A DNA stretch of 64,000 bases from Sphingomonas_E sp042693015 (GTDB lineage: Bacteria > Pseudomonadota > Alphaproteobacteria > Sphingomonadales > Sphingomonadaceae). The position numbers and the translations under genes are program-made. The DNA lies in NCBI RefSeq assembly GCF_042693015.1, contig NZ_CP170544.1:4154001-4218000 (forward strand), read 5' to 3'. The notes under the pieces are model-generated. The model was not told where the DNA came from. It saw only the letters and a list, made by a program, of their open reading frames with translations, and did not search any database. This document shows positions 33,096-41,522 of this stretch, piece after piece; positions within the stretch are counted from its first letter, which is position 1; every line of letters starts with the position of its first letter.

Positions 33096-35521
33096 TCCGC
33101 GCCCCTTTCCTGTTCGCAGCGCTTCCCGCGCTGGCGCTCGCATCGCCGGCTGCCGCTCAGGCGACGCTCGCGCTCGCCCTGCCGGCGGGGCGGCTGGGGG
33201 ATGCGGTGGCCGCGCTTGGCAGTCAGGCGAAGGTCAGCGTCAGCGTGCCCGAAGCGCGTATGTGGACGCGGCCCGTGCCGGCGCTCAATGGCCGGATGAG
33301 CACCCGCAAGGCGATCGAACAGCTTGCGCGGGCAGCGGGTGGCCGCGCCGAATCCTTGCCGGGTGGTGGCTGGCGGATCGTGTCGCACGCGCCCGTCCGT
33401 ACAGGAAGGGCGCGGCCCGTCCAGATGGCCGCGTTGATTCCGCCGGTGCCCGAATCGGGAGAGGATATCGTCGTTACGGGCAGCAAGCGTGCTGTCCGGC
33501 TCAGCGATTATCCCGCCTCGGTCTCGTTGCTCGACAGCCGCGATCTTGCCTTCGGCAGCACGGGCGGCACCGATGCGATCGTGTCGCGCAACGCCAGCCT
33601 GTCCTCCACGCATCTCGGGGCGGGGCGCAACAAGCTGTTCATCCGTGGCATCGCCGATTCGAGCTTCACCGGGCCGACACAGGCGACCGTCGGCCAATAT
33701 TTCGGCGACGTCCGCCTCAGCTACAATGCCCCCGATCCCGATCTGAAACTCTATGATGTCGGCCAGGTCGAGGTGATCGAAGGCCCCAATGGCACGCTCT
33801 ATGGCGCCGGCGCGTTGGGCGGCATCGTCCGCGTCGTCCGCAATCCGCCGCGGCTGGGCCTGGCGGAAGGCAATGCGTCGCTCGGGGTGAGCGCCACGCA
33901 GCATGGCGACCCCGGCGCCGATCTTGGCGCCACGGTCAATCTGCCTCTGACCGACGATACGGTCGCGTTGCGCATCGTCGGCTATGGCGTCCGGGAAGGC
34001 GGCTATATCGACAATCCGGTGCTGGATGAGGACGATATCAACCGTACTGATACCTATGGCGGCCGCGCCACGCTCCGCATCGCGCCGGGGGATGACTGGA
34101 CGGTCGACATTGGGGGCACGTTCCAGACGATACACGGCGCCGACAGCCAATATGCCGATCGTGAAGGCCCACGCCTCACCCGGTCCAGCCTCGTCGATCA
34201 GGGTTTCGAAGCCCGCTATGCGCTCGGCGACATCGTCATCGCCAAGGATTGGGGCGATCTGCAACTCGTCTCCTCGACGGGGTTCGCCAAGCAATCGCTC
34301 GACGAACGCTACGATGCGACTGTGCCCGAGGGGCTGCCAGACGATTCGATGGCGTCCAGCCGGCCATGGCCGTTGCTCACTTACCGCGGGGCGGCCGACG
34401 TCTCGGCTTCGACCCCGATCGCCTTCACGCAGAAGAACGACACGCGTTTCTTCTCGACGGAGACGCGGCTGTCGCAGCCGATGCGCGATGGTTTCGGCTG
34501 GGTCGCCGGCATCAGCTATCTCAACAATCGCGCGCGGCTGCGCCGGTCGCTCGGCCCCGACGGCGTGGAGATGCCGCTCACCGGCGTGACCAATCGCATT
34601 CGCGAATATACCGCTTACGGCGAAGCGAGCGTCGAACTGCTGCGCGATCTCACGCTGACGGCTGGCGGCCGGCTGACCCATTCGCGTCTGTCGGGTGAAG
34701 CCGAAGATGCGCCGCCGCCGCTCATTCCCGCGCTGGCCGCCGCCATCCGCGCCGATCGCGGCGAAACCAATCTGCTGCCGTCGCTCGCGCTGTCGGCCAA
34801 CATATTGCCCGGCCTGCTGCTCTTCACCCGCTATCAGGAAGGTTTTCGCCCAGGCGGTCTTGCCATCGAGGACCAGTTCGTCCGCCGTTTCCGCCGCGAC
34901 ACCATCGCCACTTGGGAAACCGGCATGCGCTATGGCGGGGCAAGGGCGCAGGCGTCGCTGAGCTTCTCGATCACCGATTGGGACGATATTCAGGCGGATT
35001 ATATCGATATTGCCGGCCTGCCGACGACCGCCAATATCGGGGACGGGCGGATATATTCGATCGCGGCAAGCGGCTCATGGCGGCCTCTTCCGGGCCTGTC
35101 GATCGACGCTGCGCTGGTGTTCAATGACAGCAAGGTCAGCGACCCGGCCCCCCTCTTCACCATCGCCAGGCTGTCGCAGCTTCCCAATGTCGCGCAATTT
35201 TCCGCGCGCGGCGGCGTCGATTATGCGACCCCGCTTTCGGACGATCTCGATCTGCGCGTCGGCCTCAACCTGCGTTATGTCGGCGAATCGCGGCTTGGCG
35301 TCGGCCCCGTGCTGGGTGAGGCGCAGGGCGATTATCTCGATACCGCGCTCAACCTCCGCGTCGGTCGCCCCGATTTCGGTGTCACCCTGTCGGTTACCAA
35401 TCTCGCCGATGCCGTCGGCAACCGCTTCGCGCTCGGCACGCCTTTCTTGATGAACCGGATCGATCAGATCACCCCGCTGCGCCCGCGCACGCTGCGCATC
35501 GGGCTCGACACCCGCTTCTGA
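33092..35521 (+). CDS. TonB-dependent outer-membrane receptor with N-terminal signalling domain
   Basis: I favour GTG 33092 because it overlaps the FecR stop by 4 bp and gives a compact signal peptide; ATG 33068 is possible but has an acidic, irregular n-region. The 809-residue protein has an STN-type signalling domain (about residues 22-95: LPAGRLGDAVAALGSQAKV, MSTRKAIEQLARAAGG), a TonB box EDIVVTGSKR, a plug (LYDVGQVEVIEGPNGTLYGAGALGG) and a barrel ending LRIGLDTRF with the terminal Phe. With the FecI/FecR pair upstream it should sense its own ligand at the surface. The substrate is not identifiable. Confidence 0.9.
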   Translation: MIRAPFLFAALPALALASPAAAQATLALALPAGRLGDAVAALGSQAKVSVSVPEARMWTRPVPALNGRMSTRKAIEQLARAAGGRAESLPGGGWRIVSHAPVRTGRARPVQMAALIPPVPESGEDIVVTGSKRAVRLSDYPASVSLLDSRDLAFGSTGGTDAIVSRNASLSSTHLGAGRNKLFIRGIADSSFTGPTQATVGQYFGDVRLSYNAPDPDLKLYDVGQVEVIEGPNGTLYGAGALGGIVRVVRNPPRLGLAEGNASLGVSATQHGDPGADLGATVNLPLTDDTVALRIVGYGVREGGYIDNPVLDEDDINRTDTYGGRATLRIAPGDDWTVDIGGTFQTIHGADSQYADREGPRLTRSSLVDQGFEARYALGDIVIAKDWGDLQLVSSTGFAKQSLDERYDATVPEGLPDDSMASSRPWPLLTYRGAADVSASTPIAFTQKNDTRFFSTETRLSQPMRDGFGWVAGISYLNNRARLRRSLGPDGVEMPLTGVTNRIREYTAYGEASVELLRDLTLTAGGRLTHSRLSGEAEDAPPPLIPALAAAIRADRGETNLLPSLALSANILPGLLLFTRYQEGFRPGGLAIEDQFVRRFRRDTIATWETGMRYGGARAQASLSFSITDWDDIQADYIDIAGLPTTANIGDGRIYSIAASGSWRPLPGLSIDAALVFNDSKVSDPAPLFTIARLSQLPNVAQFSARGGVDYATPLSDDLDLRVGLNLRYVGESRLGVGPVLGEAQGDYLDTALNLRVGRPDFGVTLSVTNLADAVGNRFALGTPFLMNRIDQITPLRPRTLRIGLDTRF

Positions 35522-35646
35522 AAATTCCCGGCGCGGCCAAGGCTGCGCCCGCTTCGCACCGTCTTGGGGAATGACGGCCAGCCTCGCGCGCCCCAGCCCC
35601 ATCTGGCGCGCGGCGCTGGCCGCACCGCGAAAGGGAATGATTCTAG

Positions 35647-38600
35647 ATGCGTAGCCTGCTTGCCACGACCTGCCTCACGCCGCTTTTCTTCCTTGCCACG
35701 CCCCTCCATGCCGAAACGGTGATCGGTGACAAGCGCACGGCAGGTGTCGCCACCTCGACGATCAAGTCCGGCACGGCTGACGACATCAAGATCGGCAGCG
35801 CAGGTTCGGTGGAACTGGCCGCCAGTGGCACCGCCATCACCGTCGACAGCGCCAACAAGGTGACGAACGAAGGCACTATCAAGTTCAGCAATGTCAGCAA
35901 CGCGACGGGTATTTTCGTCAATGCCGGGCTCGCCACGACGATCACCAACACCGGCACGATCACGATCGACGAAACCTATGAAGCGACCGACACCGACAAG
36001 GACGGCGATCTCGATGGGCCGCTGGCGCAGGGCAGCAACCGCTTCGCCATCCGTACGGCTGGCGCAATGACTGGTAATGTCTCGAACGGCGGCAAGATCT
36101 CGATCGAAGGCAATGATTCGGGCGGCATCGTGCTGGGCGGCCCGCTCACCGGATCGCTCACCAACAGCGGCACCATCGATGTGATCGGCGATCGCGGTTA
36201 CGGCATCCGCACCGGCGACGTCAGCGGCAATGTCACGATCAACAGCGCCGTTGCGGTGAAGGGCAAGGATTCGGTCGGCGTCGCGATCGACGGCAATGTC
36301 GGCGGTGCGCTCACCATCCAGGGCGGGATCAGCGCCACCGGATATCGGGCGACCTCGGTCAGCGACCCGTCGAAGCTTGACGCGGACGATCTGCTGCAGG
36401 GCGGCCCGGCGCTGCGCATCGCCGGCAATGTCGGCGGCGGCATCATTTTCGCGGTTCCGCCCAAGGACACCAAGCCCGACGACAAGGATGAGGACAAGGA
36501 CGGCATCGAGGATTCGAAGGAAGGCTCAGCCTCGGTCGTCTCCGCCGGTTCCGTCGCTGCGGTCGAGATCGGCTCCGCCAACCAGGATGTCGTGATCGGC
36601 GCGGTCGCGGGTCAGGCCAATGGCCACGGCCTCGTCATCAACGGCGCGATCGCCGGCAACGGCACATTCGCCGGCGTTTCGGGCAACGCGCTCGTCATCG
36701 GCGGTCAGGGCCGGGCTGTGACGATCGCGGGCGGCATGACGGTTGCGGGCACGGTGACCGCCACGGGCACCGGCGCGGGTTCAGGCGCGACGGCGCTCCA
36801 TATCGGCAATGGCGCTACAGTTGCCGAGATCCGCAACAATGGCGGCATCGGCGCCGCCGCGGGCACCGGTGCCGCCGCCAAGGCGACGGCAATCCGCATC
36901 GATGCCGGCGCCAATGTCGGGAGCATCCGCAACACCGGCGAAATCCGCGCGACCACCACGGCCGATGGTTCGGCCACCGCCATTACCGACAAGGCCGGCA
37001 CTGTCTCGCTGATCGAGAATAGCGGCGCGATCGCCGCTTCTGGGGCCCTTCCCACGTCGGACCGCAATATCGCGATCGACGTCGCCGCCAACGGCGCCGG
37101 CGTCACCGTAAAGCAGCTCGCGGTCGCGGACGGCAAGGCCGCGCCGCTGATCCAGGGCGACATCCTGTTCGGTTCGGGCGGTGACACGCTCGACGTCGCC
37201 GATGGCACCGTCGCCGGCACCACCCGCTTCGGCGACGGCGCCAACCGCCTCCAGCTCGCGGGTGACGCTTTTTACACGGGCAAGGCGGTGTTCGGTGCGG
37301 GCAATGACGCCATGACGCTGGCGGGCACCGCAATCTTCAGCGGCACCGCCGATTTCGGCGGCGGCGCAGACAGCCTTTCGCTCAGCAACACCGCGCGCTT
37401 CTCGGGCATGCTCGTCAATGCGCAGGGGCTGGCGGTCAATGTCGCCGGCGGCACGCTCGATCTTCAGAACAGCGGTTCGGTGGCGATCGCATCGCTCGGC
37501 GTCGGCGGCACCGGCGCGATCCGCGTCAATATCGACGGTGCGGCGGGCACCAACACGCTCTATCAGGTCGCAGGCGACGCCAATTTCGCCCAAGGCTCCA
37601 AGGTGATCGTCAAGCTCGCCAATGTCGGCGATTCCGAAGGCGTCTACACCTTCCTGCAGGCAGGCAGCGTGACGGGCGGCACCAACCTCACCACCGCCGA
37701 CGCGACGCTCCCCTTCCTGTTCAAGAGCAATGTCGTCGCGGGTGCCAACCCCAATGAGCTGCGCATCGACATCAAGCGCAAGACCGCGACGGAACTCGGC
37801 CTCAACCGTTCGCAGGCCAGCATCTATGATGCGGTCTTCAAGGTCGTCGACAAGGATGCCAAGGTGGCCGGTGCCTTCCTCGACATCGGCGACGGCGATC
37901 GCTTCCGCAAGCAACTGCGGCAGATGCTGCCCGATCATGCCGGCGGCACCTTCGAGGCGGTGACTTCGGGCTCGCGGGCGACGGCGCGCATGTTCGCCGA
38001 TCCGCGCGCGCCCTTCGCCGATCAGGGTAATTGGGGCTTCTGGCTCCAGCAGGTCGCCTGGGGCACGTCGAAGAGCATCGGCAATACCGGCGGCTACGAC
38101 ATTTCCGGCTGGGGCTTCTCCGGTGGCGGCGAGGTCAAGACCGAAGGCGTCGGCAATTTCGGCATCTCGCTCGCTTATCTCTACGGCAAGGATGCCGATG
38201 GCGGCACCGATAATGAAGTGACGTCCAACCAGTATGAACTTGCCGGCTATTGGCGGGCCGATTTCGGCGGGCTGCACACGTTCGCCCGCGCATCCGGCGC
38301 CTATGTCGACTTCAAGGGCCAGCGCGCCTTTGATGGCCAGATCGGTGGCGAAGATGTCCATCGCGAAACCAAGGGCAATTGGGATGGCACGCTCTACTCG
38401 GCCGCCGGCGGCGCTTCCTACGAGATGGCGTTCGGCAATATCAGCCTGCGCCCTGCGGCCTCGATCGATTATTATCGCCTGCACGAGAAGGGTTACAGCG
38501 AAGCCGGCGGCGGCGACGCCTTCAACCTGATCGTCTCCAGCCGCACCAGCGACGAGTTGGCGGTCAACGCCACCGTCGCCGCGGGCATCAATTTCGGCGG

Positions 38601-38868
38601 CAAGGATCCCGAAGCTGGCTGGTTCCGCACCGAGATCGAGGGCGGCCGCCGTCAGATCGTCGGCGGCGATCTCGGCACCACCACGGCGAAGTTTGCCGGC
38701 GGCCAGGAATTCACACTTCAGCCCGAAGACCGCACCAACGGCTGGGTCGGTCGCCTGCGCCTGTTGGGCGGCAATGCCGGCTTCACTGCGGGCGGCGAAT
38801 TTTCGGCCGAGGAACAGCAGGACCATGTCGCGGTCGCCTTCCGCGCCTCGCTCAACATCGGCTTCTGA
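35647..38868 (+). CDS. Type V autotransporter with beta-helix passenger
   Basis: A 1073-residue secreted/surface protein. A signal peptide (LLATTCLTPLFFLATPLHA) is followed by a passenger rich in TNTGTI-type beta-helix repeats. Repeats of about 31 residues around 375-460 (IGNGATVAEIRNNGGIGAA) and four of about 21 residues around 500-585 (FGAGNDAMTLAGTAIFSG) are visible. Two aspartate-rich insertions (DTDKDGDLDG near 116; DEDKDGIEDS near 280) look like calcium loops. The C-terminal about 270 residues form the autotransporter barrel ending ASLNIGF. No protease or esterase motif is seen. It lies 125 bp after the receptor and ends in a strong terminator. Confidence 0.9.
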   Translation: MRSLLATTCLTPLFFLATPLHAETVIGDKRTAGVATSTIKSGTADDIKIGSAGSVELAASGTAITVDSANKVTNEGTIKFSNVSNATGIFVNAGLATTITNTGTITIDETYEATDTDKDGDLDGPLAQGSNRFAIRTAGAMTGNVSNGGKISIEGNDSGGIVLGGPLTGSLTNSGTIDVIGDRGYGIRTGDVSGNVTINSAVAVKGKDSVGVAIDGNVGGALTIQGGISATGYRATSVSDPSKLDADDLLQGGPALRIAGNVGGGIIFAVPPKDTKPDDKDEDKDGIEDSKEGSASVVSAGSVAAVEIGSANQDVVIGAVAGQANGHGLVINGAIAGNGTFAGVSGNALVIGGQGRAVTIAGGMTVAGTVTATGTGAGSGATALHIGNGATVAEIRNNGGIGAAAGTGAAAKATAIRIDAGANVGSIRNTGEIRATTTADGSATAITDKAGTVSLIENSGAIAASGALPTSDRNIAIDVAANGAGVTVKQLAVADGKAAPLIQGDILFGSGGDTLDVADGTVAGTTRFGDGANRLQLAGDAFYTGKAVFGAGNDAMTLAGTAIFSGTADFGGGADSLSLSNTARFSGMLVNAQGLAVNVAGGTLDLQNSGSVAIASLGVGGTGAIRVNIDGAAGTNTLYQVAGDANFAQGSKVIVKLANVGDSEGVYTFLQAGSVTGGTNLTTADATLPFLFKSNVVAGANPNELRIDIKRKTATELGLNRSQASIYDAVFKVVDKDAKVAGAFLDIGDGDRFRKQLRQMLPDHAGGTFEAVTSGSRATARMFADPRAPFADQGNWGFWLQQVAWGTSKSIGNTGGYDISGWGFSGGGEVKTEGVGNFGISLAYLYGKDADGGTDNEVTSNQYELAGYWRADFGGLHTFARASGAYVDFKGQRAFDGQIGGEDVHRETKGNWDGTLYSAAGGASYEMAFGNISLRPAASIDYYRLHEKGYSEAGGGDAFNLIVSSRTSDELAVNATVAAGINFGGKDPEAGWFRTEIEGGRRQIVGGDLGTTTAKFAGGQEFTLQPEDRTNGWVGRLRLLGGNAGFTAGGEFSAEEQQDHVAVAFRASLNIGF

Positions 38869-38885
38869 TCCCATCCCCCTGGGAA

Positions 38886-38923
38886 TCCCGTCCGCGCGTT
38901 GCGTATCCGCGGACGGGAATTTT
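38886..38923 (+). terminator. Intrinsic terminator after the autotransporter
   Basis: CCCGTCCGCG (38887-38896) pairs exactly with CGCGGACGGG (38908-38917), with one extra T-A pair at the base and an 11-base loop, followed by ATTTT. It lies 18 bp after the autotransporter stop and should end that transcript before ssb. Confidence 0.85.
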
Positions 38924-38989
38924 GTGGGGCCGGTTGCAGCCTTGCGGCCCCGTGCTAGATGATCCTCTCTGAATTTGGAGACGGTGAAC

Positions 38990-39544
38990 ATGGCAGGCAG
39001 CGTGAACAAGGTGATCCTGGTCGGAAATCTGGGCCGCGACCCTGAATCGCGCAGCTTCCAGAATGGCGGCAAGGTGGTGAACCTCCGCATCGCAACGTCC
39101 GAAACCTGGAAGGACCGGTCGAGCGGCGAGCGGCGCGAAAAGACCGAATGGCATTCGGTCGCGATCTTCAACGAAGGCCTCGCCCGCACGGCCGAGCAAT
39201 ATTTGCGCAAGGGCAGCAAGGTCTATATCGAAGGCCAGCTCCAGACGCGGAAGTGGCAGGACCAGTCGGGCGCCGACAAATATTCGACCGAGATCGTGCT
39301 GCAGGGCTTCAACGCTCAGCTCGTGATGCTCGACGGCCGCGGCGAAGGCGGCGGTGGTGGCATGGGCGGCGGCGGTGCGCGCGGCGGTGCGTCCGGCGGT
39401 GGTTGGGGTGATGACGATCCCGGCTTCGGTTCCACCGGCATGGGCGGCGGCGGCGGTCGCGGCGGTTCGGGTGGCGGCTCCGGCGGCGGGTCGCGCCCGT
39501 CCAACCCGTTCGACAGCGATCTCGACGACGACGTCCCGTTCTGA
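38990..39544 (+). CDS. ssb: Single-stranded DNA-binding protein
   Basis: Homotetrameric SSB of 184 residues. The OB-fold runs from NKVILVGNLGRDPESRSF through WHSVAIFNEGLARTAEQYLRKG to TEIVLQGFNAQLVML, then a glycine-rich linker and the acidic tail DSDLDDDVPF that binds partner proteins. ATG 38990, with GGAG eight bases before it, gives the normal N-terminus MAGSVNKVIL; the TTG five codons earlier is not needed. No LexA box was seen upstream, unlike some alphaproteobacterial ssb genes. Confidence 0.97.
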   Translation: MAGSVNKVILVGNLGRDPESRSFQNGGKVVNLRIATSETWKDRSSGERREKTEWHSVAIFNEGLARTAEQYLRKGSKVYIEGQLQTRKWQDQSGADKYSTEIVLQGFNAQLVMLDGRGEGGGGGMGGGGARGGASGGGWGDDDPGFGSTGMGGGGGRGGSGGGSGGGSRPSNPFDSDLDDDVPF

Positions 39545-39570
39545 TCGCAGGCACGCACGTCAGCCAATCG

Positions 39571-39600
39571 GGGCCGTCACCTTCCGGTGGCGGCCCTTTT
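39571..39600 (+). terminator. Intrinsic terminator after ssb
   Basis: GGGCCGTCACC and GGTGGCGGCCC form an 11-bp stem with one G-U wobble and a TTCC loop, followed immediately by TTTT. It lies 27 bp after the ssb stop codon and is a strong rho-independent terminator. Confidence 0.9.
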
Positions 39601-39744
39601 CATGTCCGTCGCAGCAGGCGCGGGCTTCGTCGCGAGCGCGGCCCGGCCGTCGACGGAATGGCGACCCCCGCCGCGTGGATCTCGCTCAGCACAGCCGCGC
39701 CGGGCCATGGGCGGCGCTTGTTTCCTGGTGAGGTTCAAGTCCCC

Positions 39745-40218
39745 ATGTTGTTTCACGCGTCCATCGAAGCCGATCGTCCCCAGCATGTCGCGTCCGTCCT
39801 TGCCGAGCTGTGGCGCGGCAAGGCGATGCCCTTCCCACCGGTCGGCGTGGAGTCTTGGGTCGCCTTCGCCGGCGATGATCGTTCCACGATCGTCGAGGTG
39901 TATCCGCGCGGCACCGCGATTCACGAAGGAAAAGACGGCGCGATTGGTGAGGTCGAAGGCCAGCGCCGGCACAACGCTACCCACCTGGCCCTCGCCACTC
40001 CGCTTTCGACCGAAGAGGTGCTCGCGATCGGCCAACGCGAAGGCTGGTCCGTCGCGGTCTGCTCGCGTGACGGCATGTTCCGGGTGATCGAATTGTGGAT
40101 CGAAGGCTGCCAACTCATCGAGCTGCTGACCGCCGAGATGCAGCGCGAATATCTCGACTCGATCACCATCGAAAATTGGGAAAAGATGCTCGCCGAAATG
40201 CAACCGATGGCCGCCTGA
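39745..40218 (+). CDS. Conserved hypothetical protein, alphaproteobacterial
   Basis: I do not recognise a family with a known role. The 157-residue product begins MLFHASIEADRPQHVASV, continues with AELWRGKAMPFPPVGVESW and a strand-rich centre (TIVEVYPRGTAIHEG, THLALATPLSTEEVLAIG), and ends YLDSITIENWEKMLAEMQPM. The pattern of short strands with a paired domain could suggest a vicinal-oxygen-chelate-like or periplasmic fold, but no metal motif is convincing. There is no signal peptide. ATG 39745 has GAGG 12 bases upstream, weakly supporting the start. It is convergent with the next gene. Confidence 0.65.
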   Translation: MLFHASIEADRPQHVASVLAELWRGKAMPFPPVGVESWVAFAGDDRSTIVEVYPRGTAIHEGKDGAIGEVEGQRRHNATHLALATPLSTEEVLAIGQREGWSVAVCSRDGMFRVIELWIEGCQLIELLTAEMQREYLDSITIENWEKMLAEMQPMAA

Positions 40219-40225
40219 AGCGCCT

Positions 40226-41452
40226 TCAGAACAACAGCCCCTTCAATTCCGCGATCACCACTTCGGTCGGCATCGACAGGAACATCGCGGGAATGAAGGG
40301 GACGAGCGTCATGCCCAGCAGGATCATGATGCTGCGCAGGTCCACGGGTATGAAGCGCATCGCATAGACATTGCCGACCACCTGATAGAGGTCGGTCGCG
40401 GCGGAAAAGTCCGGCTCGCCGAGGATACCGGGATCGCTCGTCCGCGATTGCGCGAACCATCGCCGCTCGAACTGCTGGCCGAGCTCGGACGCGAGTGCGC
40501 CATAGGCCATCGCGCCGTTCCGCCAGCTCTTCATCAGCGGGATGGAAAAGGGTGTCAGCGGCCCCACGAACAGCAGTGTCACGAACAAGGCGGTTCCACC
40601 GATCAGTAGCCCGTCGGTGAACTGGTTGGTCGCCCCCGCCGCATGCACCATCGCGAACCGGCCGGCCGAGATCGCGCCGAACGCCATGCCAACCACCGAA
40701 AAGGCACGCACCGATTGGGTGAGGAAACCGAGGCCGGCCGACTGATCGGGGTGCGCGGCGATGAGCTGCAGGTCCATCCGCGCGACGATCCGCAGGAACC
40801 GCGTCCACAGGAAGATGCGCCACATCCAGCCGATCAGCAGCACGATCAGCAGCGGCGTGCCCACCAGCGCGTTCCACCAGCCCGCCGGCGAAAGGCCGGC
40901 GCCGTCGGCGCTGCGCTGCCAGGCCGATTGCACGAACAAGGCGCCTTCGTTGAGCAAGGTCGAGATGACGAGGGCATAAGTGAAGAAGATCGTCGCCGCC
41001 TCCACCCACAGCGAATTGATAAGCCGGCGGGTGGCGGCAAGCTGGGTGAGGAACCGGACCTTGTCGGCCTCTTCCAGAAGCCCCGAACGGAGGAAGTGGA
41101 GCGCCACCACGCCTAGCCGCTTGGCGCAGACCGAAAAGGCGAGCACCAGCAGCGGCACGGCCACGCCCAGGCGGGCATGGACGCCGAAATCGCGCGCGAA
41201 GCTGTTCGTCACCAGCGCGCGGGGTCCATCCGGCGCGAAGGCGACCAGCAAAGCCAGCGGCACCCAGCCCAGCATGAACACCAATATCACGCGGCTGCCG
41301 CCATTGGGGCAGATCGGTGCGGGCAGGAAGGCGAGCGCGCTCAGGCGCCGCGGCGGGCCGCCCTCGAACGCTGCCTGATCGCCGGTCGATTCCGCCCAGC
41401 GATCATGGTCCAGCCGCGCCGTCCATTCCGCCCATTGTTGCCCGCCGGTCAT
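40226..41452 (-). CDS. Multi-pass membrane protein of unknown function
   Basis: A 408-residue protein with about six hydrophobic segments, seen for example in VILVFMLGWVPLALLVAFA, LGVAVPLLVLAFSVCA, ALVGTPLLIVLLIGWMW, LLIGGTALFVTLLFVG and MILLGMTLVPFIPAMFLS. Between them is a cytoplasmic-looking region (LVRFLTQLAATRRLINSLW is replaced here by KVRFLTQLAATRRLINSLWV). I cannot name a family. No transporter, sensor or enzyme motif is visible. It is 70 bp downstream of thrC on the same strand, so it may be the last gene of the thrC transcript. Confidence 0.7.
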   Translation of the reverse strand: MTGGQQWAEWTARLDHDRWAESTGDQAAFEGGPPRRLSALAFLPAPICPNGGSRVILVFMLGWVPLALLVAFAPDGPRALVTNSFARDFGVHARLGVAVPLLVLAFSVCAKRLGVVALHFLRSGLLEEADKVRFLTQLAATRRLINSLWVEAATIFFTYALVISTLLNEGALFVQSAWQRSADGAGLSPAGWWNALVGTPLLIVLLIGWMWRIFLWTRFLRIVARMDLQLIAAHPDQSAGLGFLTQSVRAFSVVGMAFGAISAGRFAMVHAAGATNQFTDGLLIGGTALFVTLLFVGPLTPFSIPLMKSWRNGAMAYGALASELGQQFERRWFAQSRTSDPGILGEPDFSAATDLYQVVGNVYAMRFIPVDLRSIMILLGMTLVPFIPAMFLSMPTEVVIAELKGLLF

Positions 41453-41522
41453 GCCGCCAGCTTGCGGACGAGGCGGCGGGCCGACAATCAGGCATTATAC
41501 CGATCCGGCGGGTGGCCGATCC

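Noticed and set aside
36780..37410. Tandem repeats in the autotransporter passenger as a CRISPR or microsatellite array
   Set aside because: The repeats are protein-level beta-helix units in frame, with diverged nucleotides and no fixed spacers.
38869..38989. LexA box upstream of ssb
   Set aside because: No GTTC-N7-GTTC sequence in the gap; the palindrome there is a terminator stem.
36781..39219. Open frame of 812 codons on the minus strand opposite the autotransporter and ssb
   Set aside because: It crosses the strong terminator and ssb, has no recognisable domain, and the plus strand carries the autotransporter and SSB motifs. It is a GC shadow.
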